Assembly (NCBI RefSeq): GCF_015291705.1
Contig: NZ_CP030050.1
Location: forward strand, 2,728,001 to 2,792,000
Source of the DNA: Bradyrhizobium arachidis
GTDB taxonomy: Bacteria > Pseudomonadota > Alphaproteobacteria > Rhizobiales > Xanthobacteraceae
DNA length: 64,000 bases
Direction: 5' to 3'
Shown here in pieces: positions 41,977 through 49,436 of this stretch (position 1 is the first letter of the stretch; every line of letters starts with the position of its first letter). The position numbers and the translations under genes were made by a program. A model generated the notes under the pieces. The model saw only the letters and a list, made by a program, of their open reading frames with translations, made no database searches and was not told the origin of the DNA.

Positions 41977-42009
41977 GCCCGCCGGCGCAGGTTTCGCCGG
42001 CGGGCTTTT
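41977..42009 (+). terminator. intrinsic terminator
   Basis: GCCCGCCGGCG (41977-41987), 7-base loop, CGCCGGCGGGC (41995-42005), TTTT. An 11-bp perfect stem 5 bases after the glycine-rich gene. Confidence 0.85.
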
Positions 42010-42033
42010 GCTCGAAACGGCATATGCATCGCG

Positions 42034-42213
42034 AGGATCAAAGGTAAACCGCTAAGGGCGGACGATTTCCCCATTCAGACTGACGAAGACAAGCTCAAAA
42101 CGCGCGACGGCCGGCCGATCGCCTCCACGGAGTCGAAGGAGCTGGCTGAACAAGTCGCGGAGCGGCTCAACGAACACGCTTACCAAGAAGAACAGGATCG
42201 CTGGTCGGCATAG
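42034..42213 (+). pseudogene. small conserved protein lacking its start
   Basis: The frame encodes RIKGKPLRADDFPIQTDEDK, LKTRDGRPIASTESKELAEQ and VAERLNEHAYQEEQDRWSA to a stop at 42211. I recall this small family from Bradyrhizobium with a few more N-terminal residues. No ATG, GTG or TTG lies in frame before it, and the frame runs back into the preceding terminator, so the 5' end seems lost. Confidence 0.5.
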
Positions 42214-42304
42214 GATAGCGCGGGGTCACTTTGACGTGGTGAGCTCGAGGAGCTTGCGCACGGCGGCTTCAGGGTCGGAGTAGGACGCCCTCTGTAATTC
42301 CTTT

Positions 42305-42372
42305 CAGCACTTCGCGGCCATCAGATAGAGGGGTGGTGGCGCGGATATCTTGGTGGTCCGCAAGGCAACGAA
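42305..42372 (-). pseudogene. fragment of the zinc-ribbon domain found at 47096-47716
   Basis: Read on the minus strand, one frame gives FVALRTTKISAPPPLYLMAA, matching LVALRTTRISATNPPSIWWP of the 47096-47716 product. Only about 20 residues remain. It is a decayed duplicate in the gene-poor gap 42214-42502. Confidence 0.4.
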
Positions 42373-42502
42373 TGTAGGCTGCCGAGCTTCAGAACATCAT
42401 TCTGAGACACCGCCGCAAGCCGCACTTCCGCGCCGATCGCCGCACGGAACCATAAGCCCGGAAATGAATCGTGTCCGCAGATATTCAATCTGGAGTACTG
42501 CA

Positions 42503-42760
42503 ATGCGATACATTGCGTACGCGGTTGATTTGTCGGGTATTGCTCGCGCGGTTTACGAGATCAATTGCTCAACTGACGACGATGCCCAAGCTCAAGCCAA
42601 AAAGTTCTTAGACGCTCATGCTGCTGTTGAGGTTTGGGATGGTCCTCGCCGCGTTGCACGCTTAGTGCGTGAGAGCTGTCGAGGCGTTCGACACGGGGCA
42701 TCACGGCCAGCGGATAAGCACCCGCCCTATGGCAAGCGGCATATGGGCTTGGCCGAGTGA
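42503..42760 (+). CDS. small conserved protein
   Basis: 85 aa from ATG 42503 with TGGAG upstream. RYIAYAVDLSGIARAVYEIN then CSTDDDAQAQAKKFLDAHAA and VEVWDGPRRVARL matches a small alpha/beta family widespread in Bradyrhizobium; a shorter relative is at 44759-44941. Function unknown. Confidence 0.65.
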   Translation: MRYIAYAVDLSGIARAVYEINCSTDDDAQAQAKKFLDAHAAVEVWDGPRRVARLVRESCRGVRHGASRPADKHPPYGKRHMGLAE

Positions 42761-42844
42761 AGACCGAAAACTTCGCGTCGATTCGCGAAGAGACTGAGCT
42801 GGGTACCCCGGCCAATTTCTGTTTCTGGCGCAGGAGGTGCTTGT

Positions 42845-43204
42845 ATGTCTTTTGACCCGATGGCCGCCGCCATCGACTGGCTCGATGCCTACCGCGCCGG
42901 CGATCTCGAAACGCTACTCGAAATGTACGCCGAGGATGCCGCGGTCTACTGCGATTGCTACGAATTGATTGTTACCGGCAGAGAAAACCTGCGTGGCTAC
43001 TGGGCTATCCATCTGCAGGAACACCCAGCGGCCGAGCTGGACAATCTTCAGCCCTCGCACGGTGGCGCAATCATCTCGTACGTCAGCGGGGAAAACGTAG
43101 TGGAGGCCGTCTTGGACTTTAATGATGCCGGGAAAATCAGGACACTGAGCTGCAGGCCGACGCGTCAGGCCTCGCCCAGTTCCTGCCAAGCCGGAGTCTG
43201 CTAA
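42845..43204 (+). CDS. SnoaL/NTF2-like protein
   Basis: 119 aa. AAAIDWLDAYRAGDLETLLE then MYAEDAAVYCDCYELIVTGR is the usual N-terminal helix and strand of the NTF2-like fold (SnoaL group), with LRGYWAIHLQEHPAAELDNL following. Such domains bind small hydrophobic ligands or act as isomerases; no catalytic residues can be assigned. AGGAGGT is near the start. Confidence 0.78.
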   Translation: MSFDPMAAAIDWLDAYRAGDLETLLEMYAEDAAVYCDCYELIVTGRENLRGYWAIHLQEHPAAELDNLQPSHGGAIISYVSGENVVEAVLDFNDAGKIRTLSCRPTRQASPSSCQAGVC

Positions 43205-43521
43205 GGGGCAAGAGGGGCGGTGGGCATACACCATGGCCGAGGTCGGATCTACTGCGAACAGCCGACATTGCAACGGTTGGAGCATTGTTCGGCGCAGGGC
43301 CATTGGCAGACATGCGCTCCGGGCTGGATTGCCGGGACCACCTTGCTTCACGGCACCACTGCAAATCACGTCTGCGTAGCAACCATGCCGATGTCCCCAC
43401 CTTGGATTATGCGAGACTAACATGATACGGTGCGCTTAGAGGTTGAAATTTCCCGCCTTGGCAGTCGCGTCCAATCGTTCTGTGTGCAACCAATTCCTTA
43501 GCCAGTAAAAAGGAGACACAG
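43205..43521. other. gap without a recognised gene
   Basis: Frames on both strands are short or lack protein-like composition. There is a good ribosome site (AAAAAGGAG) at its right edge for the carbonic anhydrase gene. No hairpin with a T run is seen. Confidence 0.5.
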
Positions 43522-44280
43522 ATGAAACCTACGGAAATTTCGCCCGAGTCGTTTAAGGCCTGCCGCTGCGGTTGCGGCTCGACGGACTCCTCGGGCCACG
43601 AGAAGGATGCCGATCTGGCGCGTCGCGGCTTCTTGCGCAACGCCATCGCCAGCACGGCTGTGCTGGCAGGTGCAACGGTCATAGGCGCTCAGCCAGCATT
43701 GGGCCAGAGCACATTGACGCCCGAAGCCGCGCTCAAGGCGTTGTTGGACGGCAACCAGCGTTACGTCAGCGGACAGTTCCAGTCGCTCGATGAAGACCTT
43801 TCGATCCTCAAGGCCAAAACGGTCGAGAAGCAGGAGCCCTTCGCCGCGGTTCTATCGTGCGCAGATTCTCGGGTGCCGGTGGAGTTTGTCTTCGACCAGA
43901 GCATCGGCCAACTCTTCGTCGTCCGCGTAGCCGGGAACGTAACCTCGCCCGAGATCACAGCGAGCCTCGAATATGGTGTGGCCGTTTTGGGCACCAAGGT
44001 TCTCGTGGTGCTGGGGCACGGCAATTGCGGCGCGGTCAAAGCAACCATTGAAGGCAAGGCTGTGCCTGGTCAGATCAGCGTCCTTTACGCCCCCATCCGG
44101 CCGGCAGTGGACGCTGCGGGCGGCAACCTTGATGCTGCCATTGACGCCAACGCCAGGATGCAGGCGACGCTGCTCAGCGATGCCTCCCCCGTCATCGCCA
44201 GGGCAATCAAGGAGGGGAAGCTGATGGTCGTGCCCGCCCGCTATGACATCGCGAGCGGAAAAGTTTCGGTGCTCGTCTGA
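43522..44280 (+). CDS. beta-class carbonic anhydrase, Tat-exported
   Basis: 252 aa. An N-terminal Cys-rich leader (CRCGCGS) precedes a twin-arginine signal ARRGFLRNAIASTAVLAGA, so the enzyme should be exported folded. Catalytic zinc ligands and partners are intact: Cys113, Asp115 and Arg117 in SCADSR, His166 and Cys169 in GHGNCG. It interconverts CO2 and bicarbonate, here in the periplasm. On the island it stands alone, but the host also has a Calvin cycle operon. Confidence 0.9.
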   Translation: MKPTEISPESFKACRCGCGSTDSSGHEKDADLARRGFLRNAIASTAVLAGATVIGAQPALGQSTLTPEAALKALLDGNQRYVSGQFQSLDEDLSILKAKTVEKQEPFAAVLSCADSRVPVEFVFDQSIGQLFVVRVAGNVTSPEITASLEYGVAVLGTKVLVVLGHGNCGAVKATIEGKAVPGQISVLYAPIRPAVDAAGGNLDAAIDANARMQATLLSDASPVIARAIKEGKLMVVPARYDIASGKVSVLV

Positions 44281-44491
44281 GCTTTGATACAGATGATCCC
44301 AATCTGCGGACGGTGGGTCTTTCAGAGCGATGGTTCCGGCATCGTTCGTCAGGATTTTCCTATGTGACGCTGCGACATGAGGCGCGTGTTACTTTCCGGT
44401 CTACCGTTTTGAACGGACATCGTCAGACCGCGTCGGCATGCCGCAGACGGGTCAGAAGTTGGCATCAGAGCACCACGGCGCACGTTCTCCA

Positions 44492-44516
44492 GGAACCTCT
44501 TTGCTACGCTTTCGTT
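44492..44516 (+). promoter_or_regulatory. EcfG-type promoter of the CsbD gene
   Basis: GGAAC (44492-44496), 16-base spacer, CGTT (44513-44516), 33 bases before the CsbD start. This is the best match in the island to the general stress sigma (EcfG/RpoE2) consensus, and CsbD genes are commonly stress-induced. Confidence 0.65.
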
Positions 44517-44549
44517 GTGCCGTCTTAAAAACGGCAAAGGAAAGCGATC

Positions 44550-44741
44550 ATGGACCGCGAACATGTGAAGGGCGCCGCCGACAAGGCAAAAGGCGCAATC
44601 AAAGAGGGTGCTGGCAAGCTTACCGGTGACAAGGACCTCGAAGCCGAAGGCAAGATGGATAAGGCCAAGGGATCGGCCCACCAGGCTGCAGGAGATGTGA
44701 AGGACGCAGCGCGGGACGCCGCTGACGCCCTCAAGAAATAA
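44550..44741 (+). CDS. CsbD family stress protein
   Basis: 63 aa. HVKGAADKAKGAIKEGAGKL then TGDKDLEAEGKMDKAKGSAH and QAAGDVKDAARDAADALK is a complete CsbD domain, hydrophilic and helical. CsbD proteins respond to general stress; their molecular role is unknown. An EcfG-type promoter is directly upstream. Confidence 0.93.
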   Translation: MDREHVKGAADKAKGAIKEGAGKLTGDKDLEAEGKMDKAKGSAHQAAGDVKDAARDAADALKK

Positions 44742-44758
44742 GTAGAAGAGGACAGAAT

Positions 44759-44941
44759 CTGAACCTCGGGGCGGCGTTTAGCGGAGCCGGTGGTGTAATC
44801 GTTCCATTCGTTTACATCCTGGATGATAACGCGCGCATCACCGACGCGTACGAAATAGAATGCGCCAACGATGAAGAGGCCAGAGAGAAGGCGACCCGAT
44901 TTCTCAAATCTGGCACCGCGAGCGACGCATCGCCCGATTGA
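44759..44941 (+). pseudogene. short relative of the 42503-42760 protein
   Basis: The frame encodes VIVPFVYILDDNARITDAYE then IECANDEEAREKATRFLKSG, the same small family as 42503-42760, but no ATG or GTG lies in frame at the start and the C-terminal WD-x-x-R-x-V-A-R part is missing. A CTG start at 44759 is conceivable. Probably a decayed copy. Confidence 0.4.
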
Positions 44942-45155
44942 AGCGCCACACAAGGCAGTGAGGCCGCGAAGATGGTGGGTCGCTTAAGGGGGAGGAGGAA
45001 CCAATCGCAAGGTCTAGGGTTTACCGTTTGCTTCTGGCCCTCGCCTACCGACCCCGTGGTCAGAAGACTGGAATAGCGGCTCCGGTTTTGCCCAAACCGG
45101 AGCCGTATTTATTTGGTTGGGGGCACTTTTGGCCGGTTTACGCATTTTTCCGCTC

Positions 45156-45317
45156 ATGGAAGAGGCCTGTGCCAGATATCTCCGCGAAGCGAAGACTTGC
45201 CTTGAAGAGGCAGAGAAGGCCGCTCGCGCTGCCGACCGGAAGGCATGGCTAAAGCTGGCAGAAGAGTGGATGGCTATGGCGCAGAAAGTACAAAGGCAGA
45301 CCCCTCGCGAAAATTGA
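45156..45317 (+). CDS. small helical protein
   Basis: 53 aa from ATG 45156. EEACARYLREAKTCLEEAEK then AARAADRKAWLKLAEEWMAM matches a common rhizobial family with Y-L-x-x-A-x-x-C-L-x-x-A and W-L-x-L-A-x-x-W. Function unknown. Confidence 0.68.
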   Translation: MEEACARYLREAKTCLEEAEKAARAADRKAWLKLAEEWMAMAQKVQRQTPREN

Positions 45318-45365
45318 ACGAGCGGTAGGCAAGTGTCCTGGTCCAAAGTGTCCTAGTTTATTTTC

Positions 45366-45390
45366 GGAACCTCCCTGGCGGATTAACGTG
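45366..45390 (+). promoter_or_regulatory. candidate EcfG-type promoter
   Basis: GGAAC (45366-45370), 16-base spacer, CGTG (45387-45390), 29 bases before the start codon at 45419. Confidence 0.45.
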
Positions 45391-45418
45391 GTTGGCATTC
45401 TTGCTAACGAGCATCATC

Positions 45419-45589
45419 ATGCTGCGCATCAGTTCCCCTCCTCTCCAGGCTCGCCAAGAGCAATTCGATACCTGCTCCTATTGCAACGATCGGTTGAACA
45501 AGGTGGAAAGCTTCCTCGATACTCGCAACGGCAAGCCGGTGCGCATTTTTAAGTGCACCGACTGCCAGAAGTTCACCTGGGACGATTAA
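45419..45589 (+). CDS. small zinc-ribbon protein
   Basis: 56 aa from ATG 45419 (ATG 45392 is an alternative). Two CxxC pairs, CSYC and CTDC, about 25 residues apart with FDTCSYCNDRLNKVESFLDT and IFKCTDCQKFTWDD, form a zinc ribbon of a type common in Bradyrhizobium. A stress-type promoter precedes it. Confidence 0.72.
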   Translation: MLRISSPPLQARQEQFDTCSYCNDRLNKVESFLDTRNGKPVRIFKCTDCQKFTWDD

Positions 45590-45758
45590 AGCGGCCTTTC
45601 CATTGATCTCGCTCAAGCCGGACGCTTCGGATCGGCAAAGGTACATTCATCGGTCAATCTCCAAGTCGGCACTCCCCGCCGCCCGACAAATGACGGCTAG
45701 TGGTTGAGATTATTAATCGAAACGGGTCGGCCGGAGGGGCGTCAAGGTCGAGGGGCGG

Positions 45759-45983
45759 CTATTGTTTCTTTGGCTTGCGAAGAAATGGGCGCATGATGTC
45801 GGTGGTCGTGAAGCTGGTCTCGAACCCGTTTGGCAGCAATGGCATCTCGTCCGGGCCGACCCTGTTGCAGACCGGGCAGAGCTTGCCCGCGCCGCCGCAG
45901 CCGCAGGCCTTCGGTCCTTCCCACGGGCGCTCGGGGTGGTTTTCGCAAACCCAGTGCGTGCCGTCGCAGCGCGCGCAAGTCAT
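45759..45983 (-). CDS. small zinc-ribbon protein
   Basis: 74 aa from ATG 45983. Cysteines are arranged as MTCARCDGTHWVCENHPERP, ACGCGGAGKLCPVCNRVGPD, giving at least two possible zinc sites. The tail is basic (RPFLRKPKKQ). Similar small proteins occur in Bradyrhizobium. Function unknown. Confidence 0.65.
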   Translation of the reverse strand: MTCARCDGTHWVCENHPERPWEGPKACGCGGAGKLCPVCNRVGPDEMPLLPNGFETSFTTTDIMRPFLRKPKKQ

Positions 45984-46141
45984 GTCGGACCTCCCGTTCA
46001 ATGCTGCCCCGGCTCTTCTCTCGATTCGTGGGCACGCACGTGTAGAGCATAGGTCGGAACGGCCCCAAGCCCATCTCCGGGGCTGGTAGGGGACGAGCCG
46101 GGGCCGCTCGCGCACGCTAACCTAACGCATGCGCTGGCAGT

Positions 46142-46447
46142 AATCTCAGCCCGAGATTTCTCTTAGTCTGTACGAAATGGACCGGATTGGAGATTAAATT
46201 CGAGGCGACCGGCTTTGAGGACGGCTCCGGTTGATCCGGCAAGGACCCGGAGCCGCCGCCAACCCTTCATGCCAGCCCGCGTGAAGGGCTAACGAGCAAC
46301 CAAATTTTTCCGCCCGTGTGTTGTTCCTGCTGGGCGCGATGAGGAACAGCGCGATGTGATTGAAGCGGCCCCGGCCGCCATGACCGGAGGGGACAGGTCT
46401 GTCGGTCCGGGGCCGCGCTTGCTGGCTTAGCGGCGAGCCAGTTGAGC
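46142..46447. ncRNA. candidate structured RNA: row of hairpins without an ORF
   Basis: Complementary arms follow one another: AATCTC/GAGATT (46142-46158), CGGCTCCGG/CCGGAGCCG (46222-46255), CCCTTCATGC/GCGTGAAGGG (46263-46288, one G-T pair), TGTTCCT/AGGAACA (46322-46348, extendable with wobble pairs), GCGGCCCCGG/CCGGGGCCGC (46365-46416) with GACA/TGTC inside, and CTGGCT/AGCCAG (46422-46441). No frame is protein-like. This lies in the 620-base stretch 45984-46603, the longest gene-less part of the island. The strand is unknown, and a repeat-derived origin is not excluded. Confidence 0.35.
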
Positions 46448-46603
46448 AAAAATGCGACCCGTTGTGCGTCGTTCCTATCGCCGTTCTGCCCGCGTTACCT
46501 TGTCCCAGTCAGATCCGCTGACGTTAAAAAAGATCGGCCATTCTTGAACCACTGCAGGGTGTCCGCGAGACCTACGTCCGAGGGGCTGGGATGGAGAGTT
46601 TCC

Positions 46604-46786
46604 ATGACCAAGCAAATTGCCGCCTTTGCTGTCGTTATTGCTGCCGCCGTGACTGCCGCCATGGTCCCTATTCACCGCGCCGTACCTGCGAGAACGATAT
46701 CTGTTGCGGCACTAACAGCCGCCGCAGGCAATCTCCCGGTCAGTGAATTCGAGGACCGATCAGTGATTTTTCTCACGGAGCACTAG
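46604..46786 (+). CDS. small exported protein
   Basis: 60 aa from ATG 46604. A signal-like helix (IAAFAVVIAAAVTAAMVP) is followed by AGNLPVSEFEDRSVIFLTEH. I recall this family (L-P-x-x-E-F-E-D) in Bradyrhizobium, of unknown function. Confidence 0.65.
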   Translation: MTKQIAAFAVVIAAAVTAAMVPIHRAVPARTISVAALTAAAGNLPVSEFEDRSVIFLTEH

Positions 46787-46833
46787 GTGAACGATCGGAC
46801 TGGCGATCACGCTACATCGGACGCCTGCGAGGC

Positions 46834-47098
46834 TCAGAAGATGACTTGGTCGTCAGGCTTCGCGCACAGCCGCACATAGGTTCCGCTCTCGTGCAATTCG
46901 AGCCAACCCTTTTCGATGGCGAATGGCGGTCCCGAACTCGGGCCCGGTGGCCTTTAGCGTGTACAGACACGGCGCATTGATCTTTTCGATGTGGATGCGG
47001 TCATCCTGGACCGGCGCAATGCTCATCGCGAGCTCGATCAGCTTGCGGGCCGGGATTCCCGGGTTGGCGAAAGCACGTCTCCGGTCATTTTCACTTTA
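46834..47098 (-). pseudogene. frameshifted small conserved protein
   Basis: One frame gives NPGIPARKLIELAMSIAPVQ, DDRIHIEKINAPCLYTLKAT and GPEFG; near 46922 the sense moves to another frame with FAIEKGWLELHESGTYVRLC to a stop at 46834. Joined, they give a protein type I know from Bradyrhizobium (IEKINAPFLYTLKA plus EKGWLELHESGTYV). A one-base gain or two-base loss explains it. Confidence 0.55.
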
Positions 47099-47716
47099 AC
47101 GCTCCCCAGGCCACCAGATAGACGGCGGGTTAGTGGCTGAGATTCTTGTGGTCCGCAAGGCGACGAGGTGACTGCGTTTGAAGGGCCGTCCTTGACGCTC
47201 AGAGCACTGCCGGCAGCGCATGTAGCGCTCCAACTCGTGGACGGGCGTCGTCTTCGGACGGCGGACAATATCAAGCGGTACCGTCTGGTGGGTGTCGCAT
47301 CCGAGGCACTTCACCTCCAGATAGCGGTAGCCGGCGTTGAGCGCGTCACCGAGCGCCGGGGAGGGCTGGGCAGGGCCGCGAAAACCGAGCATGCGGGCAT
47401 TCCAGGCCTGGCAGGCGAGGATGTCCGCGTCCTTGCGGGCGTCGCGCGCGCGTTCCGGGACGCCGTCGGAGCCGTAGCCGCTGGCGAATGCGAACGGGAC
47501 GTTACGTTTGGCAAGGACCTGGGCCACCGGTTCGACGCTGCAGCTCCCCAGCGACACGTCGAGCAGGGCCATGTCAAAGGCCGAGTCGCTGGCGTGCTTC
47601 ATCGCCGATGCCACATCGTTGGCTTCGGCTGCGACGGTGTGGCCAAGGTCGGCCAACATGTCAGCAACCATCATGCGGATGAGGGCTTCATCTTCCACTA
47701 ACAATATCGAAGCCAA
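47096..47716 (-). CDS. response-regulator receiver fused to a zinc-ribbon domain
   Basis: 206 aa. Residues 1-90 are a receiver domain (SILLVEDEALIRMMVADMLA, phospho-acceptor Asp53 in LLDVSLG, FASGYGSDGVPER), but the last strand with the conserved Lys-Pro is missing. From about residue 99 it becomes CQAWNARMLGFRGPAQPSPA, DALNAGYRYLEVKCLGCDTH and RYMRCRQCSERQGRPFKRSH, a zinc-ribbon protein that I know as a separate gene (CxxC at 137-140 and 168-171). The chimera looks like a fusion by recombination. Output function unknown. Confidence 0.75.
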   Translation of the reverse strand: MASILLVEDEALIRMMVADMLADLGHTVAAEANDVASAMKHASDSAFDMALLDVSLGSCSVEPVAQVLAKRNVPFAFASGYGSDGVPERARDARKDADILACQAWNARMLGFRGPAQPSPALGDALNAGYRYLEVKCLGCDTHQTVPLDIVRRPKTTPVHELERYMRCRQCSERQGRPFKRSHLVALRTTRISATNPPSIWWPGER

Positions 47717-47745
47717 CGGCTTTGCTCCCCTACGCCCCTCTATGC

Positions 47746-47955
47746 TTATTGCCGTGTGATCTTGGTCGCGTTTACGAATGCTTGGAGTGCAACAGCACGA
47801 AGCTCGCCTAAACTCCCTTGGCCTGCTTCCGCCGCCTGCAAGAGTTGTTCGGCGATCAAGCGTCGGCTTTCATGATCGCCGCCGTGTGGAAGCTCGCGGC
47901 AGGTCTCCTCCAGCACAAACTCCATATTCGACTTTACGCGGTCGGACAGCATCAT
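47746..47955 (-). CDS. small helical protein
   Basis: 69 aa from ATG 47955 (or 47952). VKSNMEFVLEETCRELPHGG then DHESRRLIAEQLLQAAEAGQ and GSLGELRAVALQAF matches a short helical family frequent in Bradyrhizobium. Function unknown. It is upstream of the receiver-fusion gene on the same strand. Confidence 0.65.
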   Translation of the reverse strand: MMLSDRVKSNMEFVLEETCRELPHGGDHESRRLIAEQLLQAAEAGQGSLGELRAVALQAFVNATKITRQ

Positions 47956-47989
47956 CCAACTTGCTCCGGCTCCATTGTCGGGAAGTTCT

Positions 47990-48280
47990 CGCAATTATGG
48001 AATTCGGCCAGACGTGCGTCAATGCAGATCGCCGCGTCAGCCGACGAGCAGACCGTGCCCGCCAATGCGAGCGATCGGCAGCCGGCCGATCTTCCAGCCC
48101 ACGATGACCAGGCGCACGGCGTCGTCGGAAAAAACGGCCCCAACCCATCGCAGGCAAAGTTGAGGCCGAAAGCACAGGGCCAGCAGGAAGGCTATCCGCC
48201 AGCCCAGGGTAAGCATGCATCTGCGCCCGGTCGCTGGCGATAAACCAAGTTAAGTACGCCAGAGCCTGATTTGCCAACAT
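47990..48280 (-). pseudogene. possible decayed membrane protein gene
   Basis: A frame from ATG 48280 starts MLANQALAYLTWFIASDRAQ, then loses sense near 48150. Another frame continues with TPCAWSSWAGRSAGCRSLAL. Neither frame alone is convincing. It may be a frameshifted small gene. Confidence 0.25.
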
Positions 48281-48489
48281 AGGTGTCCTAACTACGACAT
48301 GACCACCATACCGTCTGATGGTCGGCGCTCGGGGGCACCTCCTGACACTCCACCGCCCGGTGATGCGGACGTTGCTGATTCGGCGCCATGGTAGCTACTT
48401 TTTTCCATCCCCTAGTTTGCGCTTGTGTATCATTTGACACGTTGCGATCCAAAAGGCCCTGCTACTATTTCCCGATAGAGGGGGCGGCG

Positions 48490-48732
48490 ATGGATCGGCT
48501 GAAGAATGCGCTGGGGCAGCTCGAAGCCCCGGACTGTCCGAATTGCCGGATCACCATGAGATGGTTTCGCTCGGAGTTGGTGCGAGACACTCCGGATCCG
48601 TTAATCGCCCACCTCTTTCTCTGCCCGAACTGCAAACGCGCTCAGCGGACCGATACAACGTTCACGCCAGCTCGCGTCCCGCCTGACAAACTGGCGGCTC
48701 CTCGTTTCCGTGTGATTGCAGGAGGACGGTAA
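48490..48732 (+). CDS. small zinc-ribbon protein
   Basis: 80 aa from ATG 48490 with GGGGGCGGCG upstream. Two CxxC pairs (CPNC twice) flank RITMRWFRSELVRDTPDPLI, with AHLFLCPNCKRAQRTDTTF after. A typical Bradyrhizobium zinc-ribbon protein of unknown function. Confidence 0.72.
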   Translation: MDRLKNALGQLEAPDCPNCRITMRWFRSELVRDTPDPLIAHLFLCPNCKRAQRTDTTFTPARVPPDKLAAPRFRVIAGGR

Positions 48733-48761
48733 GGTCGCCACTTCAGCGGCTACTCAGCCCA

Positions 48762-48986
48762 CTACGTCTCGACCGACACGCGCGATTTCACCGCATTGTC
48801 TGCGGCAACGGCCAAGGCCCGCGACAGCTCAAGGGCTTGGTCAGCGGTTACTTGGAAATGAACCCCGACAACGCTCGCGATGGAAACGGTAATTTCGTCG
48901 TCGATTTGCTCAACGCAGACGGCCGCTGAGTCATTGAGTTCGATCTCGGCGATTCGGCCCGGGTAATCATGTCGTTCATCCGCCAT
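48762..48986 (-). CDS. small conserved protein
   Basis: 74 aa. RIAEIELNDSAAVCVEQIDD then EITVSIASVVGVHFQVTADQ and ALELSRALAVAADNAVK suggests a small alpha/beta fold. No motif, signal or helix; family unknown. Confidence 0.6.
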   Translation of the reverse strand: MADERHDYPGRIAEIELNDSAAVCVEQIDDEITVSIASVVGVHFQVTADQALELSRALAVAADNAVKSRVSVET

Positions 48987-49164
48987 CGCTGCACTCCATG
49001 CGTCCGGCGATAGCCTAGCGGAGATCCTGCCTTAGGTCACGGCGCGCCGCGCGCTAACCGAAATACTATTCGGAGCCGCGTGCATTGCTGGAATTTAACT
49101 GGTCCATCGGGCCGGCAGAGGCGATGGGTTGCCGTCACCTTCTAAAGACGGCCCTGTCAAGCTT

Positions 49165-49389
49165 ATGCCGAACATCGAAATTACCGACGAGTGCCGCGCC
49201 CTAATCGAGAGTTCGGTAGAACCAATACCGGAAGACGCGAGACAGCTGCTACCCAACGGTAACTGGCGGGTCCCGGTTGACGCGAAGACGCTACATTGGC
49301 TGGAGAATTTGCAACGCAATGGCGAAACGATCTCCGACTGCATCATCCGGATCGTCATCATTAGCCTCCACAAGCGCGGTTTGCAGTAG
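49165..49389 (+). CDS. ribbon-helix-helix-like protein (possible antitoxin)
   Basis: 74 aa from ATG 49165. After an N-terminal ITDECRALIESSVEPIPEDA comes GNWRVPVDAKTLHWLENLQR then NGETISDCIIRIVIISL, the strand-helix-helix pattern with G-E-x-x-S-D-x-I-I-R seen in RHH-type antitoxin-like proteins. It lies 47 bases upstream of a HEPN-like gene on the same strand. Confidence 0.6.
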   Translation: MPNIEITDECRALIESSVEPIPEDARQLLPNGNWRVPVDAKTLHWLENLQRNGETISDCIIRIVIISLHKRGLQ

Positions 49390-49436
49390 CGCGCGTTCGG
49401 GCTGCACGCTTGTTGGCGGGGCAAAATGAGGGGATT

